NCBI GenBank assembly: GCA_963745405.1
Contig: CAVUWY010000002.1
Location: 2,542,001-2,606,000, forward strand
DNA length: 64,000 bases
Direction: 5' to 3'
DNA from: C-114 sp963745405
Lineage (GTDB): Bacteria; Chloroflexota; Limnocylindria; Limnocylindrales; CSP1-4
The notes under the pieces are model-generated. The model was given only the letters and a program-made list of their open reading frames with translations. It was not told where the DNA came from and ran no database searches. Below are positions 27,647-35,982 of the stretch, piece after piece. The position numbers were made by a program, and so were the translations under genes. Numbering within the stretch: position 1 is the first letter of the stretch; each line of letters starts with the position of its first letter.

Positions 27647-28771
27647 TCAGCCTTCGCCTTCGACCTTGGGGGACGAGTCGTGGACGACGAACGAATGGTC
27701 TGGCGACCAGGCCAGACGGACGTCGTCGCCCATGCGATGGAGCGAGCTGTGACTCGTCCGCTCCACGTTCTGCTCGTAGACCGAGACCCGCTTGCCGGAG
27801 CGCGTCTCGACGATGTACTGGGTGCTCACGCCGACATACGACGCGTCCTTGATCACACCGGCAAGGAGGTTCGTCGCGCCGCTGGGCGCAGCGGCCCCTT
27901 CGGCGAGGAGGCGGATCTTCTCGGGCCGGACGCCGACGTCGACCGTTTCCGCGCCGTTCGTCATCGCCTTCGGGACGCGAACGCTCGTGTCGTCCTCGAG
28001 GCGGACGACCGCATACGAGTCGGCACTGCCGGTGATCGTGCCGGGCAGCAGGTTGCTGACCCCGAGGAAGCCGGCGACGAATCGCGTCGTCGGTCGTTCG
28101 TAGAGGCTCTCCGGATCGCCCAGCTGTTCATAGCGGCCGCGGTTCATGACGGCGATGCGGTCGGACATCGTCATCGCCTCCTCCTGGTCGTGGGTCACGT
28201 AGATGAACGTGATCCCGACCTCCTGCTGGATCCGCTTGAGCTCGACCTGCATCTGCTTGCGGAGCTTGAGGTCGAGTGCGCCCAGCGGCTCATCGAGGAG
28301 GAGCACCGCCGGTCGGTTGATGAGGGCCCGGGCGAGGGCGACCCGCTGGGCCTGGCCGCCGGAGATCTGGTTCGGCTTGCGATGCTCGAAGCCGGGCAGC
28401 TCGACGAGCTTGAGCATCTCGGTGACCCGGCCCTTGATGTCGGAGCCCTTGGCGCCCTTGCGACGCAGACCGAAGGCGACGTTCTCGAAGATCGTCAGGT
28501 GCGGGAAGAGGGCGTAGTTCTGAAACACCGTATTGACGTTGCGCTTGTACGGCGGCAGCCACGTCACGTCCTGACCCTGGAGCTCGATGAGGCCCGACGT
28601 CGGCTCCTCGAAGCCGCCGATCATCCGCAGCGTCGTCGTCTTGCCGCAGCCGGACGGGCCGAGGAGGGAGAAGAACTCGCCGTCCTGGACCTCGAGGCTG
28701 ATGTGGTCCACGGCGGGCACGTCGCCGAACATCTTGACGACCTCGACGAGCCGAACGTCGATGGTTGACAC
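27647..28771 (-). CDS. potA: Polyamine ABC transporter ATPase (PotA type)
   Basis: A 374-residue ATPase from GTG 28771 (CCAGGAG about 12 nt upstream). Walker A is GPSGCGKTTT (near residue 38), the ABC signature is ISGGQAQRVALARAL, Walker B is VLLLDEPLGALD, and the switch His lies in IYVTHDQEEA. The C-terminal 120 residues form an OB-fold TOBE-like regulatory domain (VGVRPEKIRLL). It is first in the operon, 40 nt before potD, and is read from the TTGACA promoter at 28893-28922. Confidence 0.92.
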   Translation of the reverse strand: MSTIDVRLVEVVKMFGDVPAVDHISLEVQDGEFFSLLGPSGCGKTTTLRMIGGFEEPTSGLIELQGQDVTWLPPYKRNVNTVFQNYALFPHLTIFENVAFGLRRKGAKGSDIKGRVTEMLKLVELPGFEHRKPNQISGGQAQRVALARALINRPAVLLLDEPLGALDLKLRKQMQVELKRIQQEVGITFIYVTHDQEEAMTMSDRIAVMNRGRYEQLGDPESLYERPTTRFVAGFLGVSNLLPGTITGSADSYAVVRLEDDTSVRVPKAMTNGAETVDVGVRPEKIRLLAEGAAAPSGATNLLAGVIKDASYVGVSTQYIVETRSGKRVSVYEQNVERTSHSSLHRMGDDVRLAWSPDHSFVVHDSSPKVEGEG

Positions 28772-28892
28772 GAGCCGGTCGTACTCCTGGGACTACGGGG
28801 CCGTGGACCCGATCGCGAGGGGTCGGGCCGGGGGGCGAGCGCTGGGGGAAACGTCACCAGCCTGCGGCGGGACGCCGGTCGCAGGTGGCCGG

Positions 28893-28922
28893 AGGATATG
28901 ACCTCGCGGAGTCCGATGTCAA
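28893..28922 (-). promoter_or_regulatory. Strong sigma70 promoter of the polyamine operon
   Basis: On the minus strand TTGACA (28922-28917) is a perfect -35 box, followed by an 18-bp spacer and TATCCT (28898-28893). Predicted transcript start is near 28886, giving a leader of about 115 nt. Confidence 0.75.
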
Positions 28923-28928
28923 GGCGCC

Positions 28929-28976
28929 CGATTCGGTGCGAGCTTCGCGTCGAAATGGTCCATTCCGTGCGAATCG
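28929..28976. promoter_or_regulatory. Candidate regulator-binding region upstream of the potA -35
   Basis: Outer inverted arms CGATTCG (28929-28935) and CGAATCG (28970-28976); direct repeat ATTCGGTGCGAG / ATTCCGTGCGAA (28931 and 28962, 10 of 12 identical); central palindrome AATGG-T-CCATT (28954-28964). Position about -43 to -90 fits an activator site. No regulator gene is adjacent. Confidence 0.5.
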
Positions 28977-29142
28977 CGTGGGGCGATGCAGGGTCTCGGT
29001 GGCCCGCGGCGGCTGGCTCCGGCGAGCCGCGCGCGGTCGGGCCGTCCCCTCGGCGGGCGGCCGGCCGCGGTCTCCGGGAGGCGGCGGTACGATAACGATC
29101 GCCCACCCGACGAAAAACCAGCCCAGCCGAGGTCCCCGGCCG

Positions 29143-30219
29143 ATGATCGAACTGACCGAAGGCGCCATCCGCGAGGTGCTTCGCACCGTCCAGGAGCCCG
29201 AGCTCGGCCGCGACATCATCACCCTCGACATGGTCAAGGATGTCGTCATCGACGGCGGCAAGGTCGCCTTCACCATCCAGCTGACGACGCCGGCCTGTCC
29301 CCTCAAGGACGAGATCGAGGCGAACGCCCAGTCGGCCGTCCGCTCGATCGGCGCCGACTCGGTCGACATCACCTGGTCGTCGATGGTCCGCCGCTCGGCG
29401 CCGGCCCGTCCGGAGCAGCTCGTCCCCGGGGTCAAGAACGTCATCGCCGTGGCATCGGGCAAGGGCGGCGTCGGCAAGAGCACGATCGCGGTGAACCTCG
29501 CCGTCGCGCTCGCCCGCGCCGGGGCGACGGTCGGCCTCCTCGACGCCGACATCACCGGTCCCAACGTCCCGCTCATGCTCGGCATCGACGGGCGTCCCAC
29601 GGCGACCCCGGACGGCAAGATCGCCCCGCTCGAGCGGCACGGGGTCAAGGTCATCTCGATCCAGTTCTTCGTGCCCGAGGGCCAGCCGATCGTGTGGCGC
29701 GGGCCGCTCGTCGGCGGGGCGATCCAGCAGTTCCTCCGCGACGTCGACTGGGGCGAGCTCGACTACCTCGTGATCGACCAGCCGCCCGGCACCTCCGACG
29801 CTCAGCTGACCCTGGCCCAGGCGATCCCGATAAGCGGCACCCTCCTCGTGACGACGCCCCAGGACGTGGCGCTCCTCGACGTCGAGAAGGCCCTGGCGAT
29901 GCTGCAGCGGATGAGCGTTCCGGTCATCGGCATCGTCGAGAACATGAGCGCCTTCGTCTGCCCCCACTGCGGCGAGGCGACGGAGATCTTCGGTCGCGGT
30001 GGCGGCGAGCGGTTCGCCCAGCGGCACGACATCGAGTTCCTCGGCGGGATCCCGCTCGACATCACCGTCCGCCAGGGCGGGGACGCGGGCATCCCCGCCG
30101 TCGCCCAGCGTGAACCCGGTCCGGCCGCGCTCGCCCTCGAAGCACTCGCCCGGACCGTGGCCGCCCGGATGAGCGTCCGGGCCGCGGCCGCCCAGCAGCC
30201 GGTCCTCACGATCTCCTGA
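29143..30219 (+). CDS. mrp: Mrp/ApbC-type P-loop ATPase with DUF59 domain
   Basis: A 358-residue protein. The N-terminal 90 residues match a DUF59/MIP18 iron-sulfur assembly domain, and the remainder is a ParA/MinD-like ATPase with the deviant Walker A GKGGVGKST (near residue 108), PPGTSDAQLTLAQ and a C-terminal CPHC pair that in Mrp/Nbp35 proteins binds a bridging Fe-S cluster. Likely role: scaffold and transfer of Fe-S clusters in the cytoplasm. ATG 29143 is chosen because upstream in-frame sequence is intergenic. It is separated by 10 nt from the next gene, suggesting cotranscription. Confidence 0.9.
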   Translation: MIELTEGAIREVLRTVQEPELGRDIITLDMVKDVVIDGGKVAFTIQLTTPACPLKDEIEANAQSAVRSIGADSVDITWSSMVRRSAPARPEQLVPGVKNVIAVASGKGGVGKSTIAVNLAVALARAGATVGLLDADITGPNVPLMLGIDGRPTATPDGKIAPLERHGVKVISIQFFVPEGQPIVWRGPLVGGAIQQFLRDVDWGELDYLVIDQPPGTSDAQLTLAQAIPISGTLLVTTPQDVALLDVEKALAMLQRMSVPVIGIVENMSAFVCPHCGEATEIFGRGGGERFAQRHDIEFLGGIPLDITVRQGGDAGIPAVAQREPGPAALALEALARTVAARMSVRAAAAQQPVLTIS

Positions 30220-30229
30220 GGGCCGTCGG

Positions 30230-32347
30230 GTGCGCTGTCCCGACTGCGGCGCGCCGAACCGCCGGACGGCTCGCTTCTGCGACCAGTGCGGGGCGATGCT
30301 CCCCGCCCGCCAGTCGGACACCGCCCCGTCGAGGTCGGGCGATCGACGGATCGTGACCGCCGTCTTCGCCGACATCGTCGACTATTCGCGCCTCGTGAGC
30401 GAGCTCGACGCCGAGGATGTGGTCGTCCGCGTGGACGAGGCGTTCGCGAGCATGGCCGCCGCAGTGGAACGCTACGGCGGGGTGGTCGAGAAGTTCATCG
30501 GCGATGCGGTCTTCGCGGTCTTCGGGGTCCATCGGGCCCACGACGACGACCCGCTCCGGGCTGGCCTCTGTTCACTGGCCATGGTCGCCGCCTTCGAGGC
30601 GGCCGCCCGCGAGCGCGGCGAGGCGCCCCTCCGCCTGCGGGTCGGGATCGCCACCGGCGAGGTCGTGACGACCCGCCGCTCACTGGCCGGGATAAGCGAC
30701 GTCTCCGTGACGGGCGAGACGGTGGTGACCGCGATCCGCCTCCAGGAGCTGGCCGAGCCCGGCGAGATCCTCGTCGACGAGGCGACCCAGCGAGCATCGC
30801 GGAACCGCTTCGAGACGGACGTCGTCGGCGAGCGGCCGATCCGCGGCCGGGCCGCTCCGGTCCGCGTCCACCGGCTCCGGGGCGAGCGCCTCCACCGGCT
30901 GGTCGGGTCGACCGCGACCGGCCTGCTCGTCGGGCGGTCTGCCGATCGGGCCCATCTCCAGGAGCTCCTCGTCGACGCCCGGCGGACCCGCCGCGGCCGG
31001 GTCGTCCTCATCGTCGGCGATGCGGGCATCGGCAAGTCGCGCCTCGCCGCCGACCTCGAGGAGGAGGCCCGCGACCTCGGCTTCCGCTGGACGTGGACGG
31101 AGTGCCTGTCGTACACGACCGGCGAGTATTACGGCTTCGCCCGGATGTTCGCCCAGCACATCGCCGACGAGGAGTCGACCGATTCGGGCTCGCTCGCCCG
31201 TCGGCTCCTCTTCACCGCGGACATCGACGAGGCGACGGTCCACCGCCTCACCGGCGCCATCGCCGCCCTGGCCCGGGACGCCCGCTTTTCGGGCTGGGAG
31301 GCCGACGTCGCCCGGGTGCCGGCGGACCCGGCCCAGGTCAGGGCCGACCTGGGCGACGTGACCGAGCGCTATCTGCGGCGGCTCGTCGAGGCGCTCGGCC
31401 CGCGGGCGATCGTGGTCGACGACATCCACTGGATGGATGAGTCGTCCGGACCGCTCCTCGACCGCCTCGTCCGGACCGTGGCCGAGCTGCCGGTCGTCGT
31501 GTTCGTGACGTCGCGACCGGCGCCCCGGCCCGCCTGGGCCGGCCTCGATCATGTCGAGGTGCTCGAGCTCGGCGGCCTCGACAGCCAGAGCACCGAACGG
31601 CTGGCCGCCGCGGTCGCCGGTGCCGACCTCGCCGACGCGACGACCGCGACCGTCTACGGCCGGACGTCGGGCAATCCGCTCTTCGTCGGCGAGACCGTCC
31701 GTGCGCTGATGGAGGACGAGGCGTTCATCGTCCGCGGAGGGCGCCTCCACCTGCGCGACCCGGACCACGTGGAGACGGTGCCGGTCAGCCTCCGGGCCCT
31801 CCTCGGTGCCCGGATCGACGCGCTGCCGGACGATGCCCGGACGGTGCTCCAGGTCGCCTCCGTCGTCGGGATGACCTTCGATGCCGCCCTGGTGGCCCGA
31901 CTCGGCGGACGCGAAGGGATAGAGGGCGACCTGGCAGTCCTCGACGCCGCGGCCGTCGTGGGATCGATCGACGGGTCCGACGGGACGTGGCGCTTCAGTC
32001 ACCCCCTGATCCACGACGTGGCCTATTCCGGCATCCTCGCGGCGCGGCGGCGGGAGCTGCATTCGAAGCTCGCCGATGAGCTGGAGACGATGGAGCCGCC
32101 AGTGCCGCCCGGGGTCCTCGCCCAGCATCGGGCGGCCGCCGGGGACCGCGTTCGGGCGGTACCGCTGCTGGAGACGGCGGCCGACAAGGCCCTCGCGGTC
32201 GGCGCGACGGCCGAGGCGATCGGTTACTGGCGGGCGGCGCTGCGGCTGCTGGGCGACGATCCGGCGGCCGACGGCATCCGGGAGCGCGTCGAGGCGGTCG
32301 GGTCGGTCGAAGCAGCCGAGCCGGCGGTCCGCTCGCCCGGTCGGTGA
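30230..32347 (+). CDS. Zinc-ribbon, class III cyclase-like and AAA/ATPase fusion protein
   Basis: A 705-residue protein. Residues 3-20 are a zinc ribbon (CPDC...CDQC). Residues about 40-200 form a class III nucleotide cyclase domain with metal-binding Asp48 (VFADIVDYS) and Asp92 (EKFIGDA), the base-recognition Lys88 and Asp157. The transition-state Asn expected in a GxxVNxxxR motif is Val166 (GETVVTAIR), although Arg170 remains. An AAA/NTPase of the AfsR-like type follows, with Walker A GDAGIGKS and DDIHWMDES. This architecture is common in adenylate cyclases linked to a sensing or signalling ATPase. With the Asn missing, activity is uncertain. A Crp-type gene lies about 900 nt downstream. 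Confidence 0.87.
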   Translation: MRCPDCGAPNRRTARFCDQCGAMLPARQSDTAPSRSGDRRIVTAVFADIVDYSRLVSELDAEDVVVRVDEAFASMAAAVERYGGVVEKFIGDAVFAVFGVHRAHDDDPLRAGLCSLAMVAAFEAAARERGEAPLRLRVGIATGEVVTTRRSLAGISDVSVTGETVVTAIRLQELAEPGEILVDEATQRASRNRFETDVVGERPIRGRAAPVRVHRLRGERLHRLVGSTATGLLVGRSADRAHLQELLVDARRTRRGRVVLIVGDAGIGKSRLAADLEEEARDLGFRWTWTECLSYTTGEYYGFARMFAQHIADEESTDSGSLARRLLFTADIDEATVHRLTGAIAALARDARFSGWEADVARVPADPAQVRADLGDVTERYLRRLVEALGPRAIVVDDIHWMDESSGPLLDRLVRTVAELPVVVFVTSRPAPRPAWAGLDHVEVLELGGLDSQSTERLAAAVAGADLADATTATVYGRTSGNPLFVGETVRALMEDEAFIVRGGRLHLRDPDHVETVPVSLRALLGARIDALPDDARTVLQVASVVGMTFDAALVARLGGREGIEGDLAVLDAAAVVGSIDGSDGTWRFSHPLIHDVAYSGILAARRRELHSKLADELETMEPPVPPGVLAQHRAAAGDRVRAVPLLETAADKALAVGATAEAIGYWRAALRLLGDDPAADGIRERVEAVGSVEAAEPAVRSPGR

Positions 32348-33108
32348 GGCCGGACGTCGAGGTGGAGACCCGGGTGGGCCACCTCGACGTCGAGGTCGCG
32401 GGTCGCGGCGGCGAGCGCCTGGAGGAACGGGCGCCGCGCCGAAGGGTAGTGGGTCAGGACGACGCGGCCGACGCCCGCCCGGCGGGCCATGGCGATCGCT
32501 TCCTCGGGAGTGGAATGGCCGCGGGTCTGCTCGTCGTCGGCCTCGCTCGCCAGGGTCGCCTCGGCGATCAGGAGGTCGGCGCCCCGCGCCGCGTCGACGA
32601 GCCCGTCGGTCGGTCCCGTGTCGCCGCCGTAGACGAGATGGGTGGCGCCGCCGTCCCCGGTCACCGCTATGGCTCGGGCCGGCACGTAGTGCTGCATGAG
32701 GCTCGGCCGGAAGTCCAGGTCCCCGATGCTGAACGACTCGCCATCGCGATATTCGTGGAGCTCGAAGGCGTCGTCGAAGAAGCGCTCCCGCTCGGCGATG
32801 AGCTGGGCCAGGGCGCGGAGCCGGTCCGGGCCGCCCTGCGGCAGCCAGATGGCCGGTCGATCGACCCGGGTCCCCGGCCAGGGATAGAGATAGCGGAGGG
32901 CGGCGAGGTCGATGTAGTGATCTGCGTGGAAGTGGCCGATCACGACGCCGCTCAGGGCGCCGGGGTCAGTGAGGGTCCGCAGCCGGGCGACGACGCCCGA
33001 TCCGCAGTCGAGCAGGACCGCCGTCGAAACCGACTCGACGAGGAGGCCCGATGCCGGTGTATCCGTCTGCGGTGCGGCTGGACCCGAACCGACCACCGTC
33101 AGGCGCAT
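32224..33108 (-). CDS. MBL-fold metallohydrolase (RNase Z-like)
   Basis: A 294-residue metallo-beta-lactamase-fold hydrolase. ATG 33108 is the start: the protein begins MRLTVVGSGPAAP, the usual N-terminal strand of the family. The metal motif HFHADH (near residue 65), a GGDTGPTDG segment and a distal HSTPEEA/LTHY pair are present. Related proteins include RNase Z and cyclic-nucleotide phosphodiesterases, so substrate is not fixed. Its 3' end overlaps the cyclase gene in the convergent orientation by 124 nt; the natural family end lies near GLHLDV and the last 40 residues (Ser/Arg/Thr-rich) look like read-through. Confidence 0.8.
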   Translation of the reverse strand: MRLTVVGSGPAAPQTDTPASGLLVESVSTAVLLDCGSGVVARLRTLTDPGALSGVVIGHFHADHYIDLAALRYLYPWPGTRVDRPAIWLPQGGPDRLRALAQLIAERERFFDDAFELHEYRDGESFSIGDLDFRPSLMQHYVPARAIAVTGDGGATHLVYGGDTGPTDGLVDAARGADLLIAEATLASEADDEQTRGHSTPEEAIAMARRAGVGRVVLTHYPSARRPFLQALAAATRDLDVEVAHPGLHLDVRPHRPGERTAGSAASTDPTASTRSRMPSAAGSSPSSRSAARQ

Positions 33109-33240
33109 GGAGAAGCGAACCCCCGGGATGCACGCGCGAACATGGCGACGATGGTCGCCCGTGGACGGGCGCCGTCGCCAGCGGCACGACGACCATGGAC
33201 CTGTCGGCCCGCCGACACTGGTTCGCTTGAGGGGCTTCGC

Positions 33241-33246
33241 TAGGAT
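33241..33246 (+). promoter_or_regulatory. -10 box, leaderless arrangement
   Basis: TAGGAT ends 6 nt before the ATG at 33253. No clear -35 is present. Confidence 0.45.
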
Positions 33247-33252
33247 GGGGCG

Positions 33253-33951
33253 ATGCTGGTCACCGATCCGGCCCAGGCGGCCCTGGCTCGATGCCTCCTC
33301 TTCGCCGGTCTCGACAGCGACGGGCTGGCCGGACTGGCGGCCGAGATGCGAGCGCGCCGGTTCCGGCGCGGCGAGGTCCTCTTCCACCAGGGCGACCCCG
33401 GGGACGCCCTTTTCGTCGTCACCCGCGGGGCGGTGAAGATCAGCCTGCCCAACGAGGAGGGCGATGAGGCCATCATCGCCACCATCCGGGATGGCGAGTT
33501 CTTCGGCGAACTGGCCCTCCTGGACGGCGCTCCGCGATCGGCCACGGCGACCGCCCTGGAGCCGACCGAGACACTCGTCCTCCCGCGCTCCCGCTTCCGG
33601 GACCTCATCGCCAACGAACCGGCCCTCCGCGACGCGCTCCTCGCCACGCTGGCTTCCGAGCTGCGACGCCTGACGACCCACGTCGAAGAGCTGCACTTCC
33701 TCGACATCACGGGCCGCCTCGCCGCCCGGCTGACCCACCTCGCCGAGTCCGACGGCGCGGTCGCCCTCGACGGCACCGTGCGGCTCGACGCTCCGCTCAC
33801 CCAGACCGACCTCGCCTCGATGATCGGGGCGACCCGCCAGAGCGTGAACAAGCTCCTCGGGCTGTTCGCCGACGACGGGCTGCTCCGGCTGGAGAAGGAC
33901 GCCATCGTCATCCTCGATCTCGACGGCCTGGCCCGGATGGCCCGCCGCTGA
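33253..33951 (+). CDS. Crp/Fnr-family cyclic-nucleotide-responsive regulator
   Basis: A 232-residue transcription factor. The N-terminal jelly-roll ligand domain contains FGELALLDGAPRSATATA, which matches the cAMP-phosphate-binding cassette consensus with its Glu and Arg. A dimer helix follows, then a C-terminal winged helix-turn-helix (LTQTDLASMIGATRQSVNKLLG). No Cys cluster for an iron-sulfur centre is visible, so it is more Crp-like than Fnr-like. It is transcribed from an apparently leaderless promoter. The cyclase-like protein upstream could supply its ligand; that link is inferred. Confidence 0.88.
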   Translation: MLVTDPAQAALARCLLFAGLDSDGLAGLAAEMRARRFRRGEVLFHQGDPGDALFVVTRGAVKISLPNEEGDEAIIATIRDGEFFGELALLDGAPRSATATALEPTETLVLPRSRFRDLIANEPALRDALLATLASELRRLTTHVEELHFLDITGRLAARLTHLAESDGAVALDGTVRLDAPLTQTDLASMIGATRQSVNKLLGLFADDGLLRLEKDAIVILDLDGLARMARR

Positions 33952-33958
33952 TCGTCGG

Positions 33959-35179
33959 TCAGGCGAGGCGGCGGAGGCGCTCGAGGAGGATCGCCGCGGC
34001 GGTGAGGGCGGCCCGATTGCGTCCCATGGGCCCGCCGAGGAACACGAGGCGGCGCTCCCGGTGGACCTCAGAGGGCAGTGCCACGGCGACGCTCACGGCG
34101 GTATCGGCGCCCTGCTCGCGGGTCAGCACGGCGAGCGCCACATCGGCGCCGCTCTCCCCGCGCAGTCCGTGCGCCGCCCGTTCCGGGCCCATCGTGGCGG
34201 ACGTATCGACGACCGACCGGCGGAGCATCGGCACGTCGCCGAGGAGGGTGGCGAGCGCCCCGGCCGTCCCGCTCTCCCAGGTCGCCAGGCTCCAGCCGAG
34301 CTCGCCGAGTCGCTCGCCGATGGCCCCGCCCCAGGTGGTCGACCCGGTCGCCCAGATGTGGTGGCCGAGTCGCTCCCGGACGACCTCTGCTGCCTCGGCG
34401 ACCAGCTCCCCCGCTGTCGTGCCGTCCGCTGCCTGGGCGCTCACCCGAACGTCCACCGCATCGGCCCGGGCGTACGTGGCGACCGTGGGATTCGTCGCCC
34501 GGAGGATCGCTTCGCCGAGGATGTCAGCGGCGGCCGACTCGCCGATGCCGGTGAGGCGGTAGGTCAGGACGGCGACCTCGACCCCGAGTCCGCGATCGCG
34601 GAGCCGCGGCAGGGCCCAGTCGAGCCACATCGGCCGCATCTCACGCGGCGGTCCGGGCAGGGCGACGACGATGCGACCGTCGGGCCGGGCGACCCACCAA
34701 CCGGGCGCCGTGCCGTTGTCGTTGGGGATGGCGAGCGCCGACGGGATGAGCCAGGCCTGCTTGAGGTTCATCTCGGCGAAGGGCAGTCCGCGGCGGTCCC
34801 ACAGGGCCCGCAGCCAGGTCTCGAGACCGGCATCGACGGCCGGAACCTCACCGCAGGCCGCCGCGATCGCCTCGCGGGTCAGATCGTCGGGCGTGGGGCC
34901 GAGGCCGCCGGTCGACACCACGAGATCGGACCGCTCGAGGGCCGCCAGGAATGCACCGCCCACGGCCGCCAGGTCATCGGGCAGGGCCGTCAGCCTCGTC
35001 ACGGTCACGCCCGCCTCGACGAGCGAGCGGGCGAGCTCGCCGGCGTTGGTGTCGCGGGTCTCGCCGACCGTGAGCTCGGTGCCGATGGAGAGGATCTCGG
35101 CGCTCAGGATCGGGCGGTCCGCGGCCGCGACCTCGGTCGAGACCGATCCATGGGGCTGGGCGGGCTGGCCGGCGACCAT
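33959..35179 (-). CDS. cinA: CinA-like protein (molybdopterin-binding fold plus CinA C-terminal domain)
   Basis: A 406-residue two-domain protein. The N-terminal MoCF-like domain has AEILSIGTELTVGETRDTN and the GGLGPTPDD signature. The C-terminal CinA domain, an NMN deamidase in characterised relatives, normally contains AESCTGG; here the site reads WESGTAGALA, keeping the Ser but losing the Cys and one Gly. Whether it is active as a pyridine-nucleotide deamidase is therefore unclear. ATG 35179 has a TACGCT box 7 nt upstream (leaderless). It converges with the Crp-type gene (7-nt gap). Confidence 0.87.
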   Translation of the reverse strand: MVAGQPAQPHGSVSTEVAAADRPILSAEILSIGTELTVGETRDTNAGELARSLVEAGVTVTRLTALPDDLAAVGGAFLAALERSDLVVSTGGLGPTPDDLTREAIAAACGEVPAVDAGLETWLRALWDRRGLPFAEMNLKQAWLIPSALAIPNDNGTAPGWWVARPDGRIVVALPGPPREMRPMWLDWALPRLRDRGLGVEVAVLTYRLTGIGESAAADILGEAILRATNPTVATYARADAVDVRVSAQAADGTTAGELVAEAAEVVRERLGHHIWATGSTTWGGAIGERLGELGWSLATWESGTAGALATLLGDVPMLRRSVVDTSATMGPERAAHGLRGESGADVALAVLTREQGADTAVSVAVALPSEVHRERRLVFLGGPMGRNRAALTAAAILLERLRRLA

Positions 35180-35186
35180 GACCGAC

Positions 35187-35192
35187 AGCGTA
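35187..35192 (-). promoter_or_regulatory. -10 box, leaderless arrangement
   Basis: On the minus strand TACGCT lies 7 nt before the cinA ATG at 35179. No good -35. Confidence 0.4.
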
Positions 35193-35302
35193 ACGTGGCC
35201 CCGTCGAGGGCGGTACCTTCGGACGGCGGTCCGGGACCACTTCGGGGCTGTGGACGGCGGTCCCGACGGCCGACGCTGCGACGGTCTAGGCTGGGGTGGA
35301 CG

Positions 35303-35893
35303 ATGGCTGACCTGGCACAGTCGGGCTTCTCGCAGTTCGATCGCCTCATGGCGGTCGTCCGGCGGACGCGTGAGCTGCTCGACGCCGTCGCCATCGAGGG
35401 GACGCTTCCGGCCGGCGGGGCCGACTACCTGGCCGAGGCCACCCTGCCCCACATCGACGGCGTGCGCGACGGGTTCCACGGCTGGCTGCGGGCCGACGCC
35501 GCCGGCCCTGCCGAGCTCCGCTACGTCATCGCCCAGTCGGGCTGGATGCGGGCCGAGGATCGCGACGGCCCGGTCGATCCGACGGGCCCGATCCGCCGTG
35601 GGGATCCGTGGCATCTGGCCGCCCTCGCCCACGCCCGCCTGGTCCTCGCCTTCCTGCCTCGCCTGCCGGACGACGCGGTCCGCTTCCCGGGGCCCCGCCG
35701 GACGTACGCCGACATCGCGGCGCCGCGCGGGCCGGCCGAGCTCGCGGCGCGGATCGACGAGATGGAGCGGGAGCTGTGGCGGACGGCGACCGGCCACCCC
35801 GACCCACCGAGCGCGCCGGCATTCCGTCGGACGTACGGCTTCTTCGACGCCTCCGAGCGACTGGGTCTCCAGCTGGGCGGTCGGTCGGCCTGA
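35303..35893 (+). CDS. Hypothetical soluble protein (196 aa)
   Basis: Begins at ATG 35303, just after GGGGTGG and 10 nt beyond a TAGGCT box (35287-35292). It is predicted helical, with a conserved-looking centre (IAQSGWMRAEDRDG; PWHLAALAHARLVL) and a C-terminal FRRTYGFFDASERLGLQLG. No membrane segment, signal or known motif is seen. It is divergent from cinA and followed by a membrane-protein pair. I do not recognise the family. Confidence 0.7.
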   Translation: MADLAQSGFSQFDRLMAVVRRTRELLDAVAIEGTLPAGGADYLAEATLPHIDGVRDGFHGWLRADAAGPAELRYVIAQSGWMRAEDRDGPVDPTGPIRRGDPWHLAALAHARLVLAFLPRLPDDAVRFPGPRRTYADIAAPRGPAELAARIDEMERELWRTATGHPDPPSAPAFRRTYGFFDASERLGLQLGGRSA

Positions 35894-35982
35894 CCCGCTG
35901 GTATCATCGGGCGGTCTCGATACGCCGGGGCGCCACCCCAGCGAGGCCCCAGACCTCGCGTCCGACTGCCCGGAGTTGAACC

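Larger units (their letters stand above)
28772..29142. other. Divergent intergenic region between potA and the Mrp-type ATPase gene
   Basis: The 371-nt region holds the potA promoter (28893-28922), a cluster of repeats just upstream of it (28929-28976), and a -10-like TACGAT (29088-29093) ahead of the rightward gene with no good -35. The remainder is GC-rich with no recognised feature. Confidence 0.6.
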
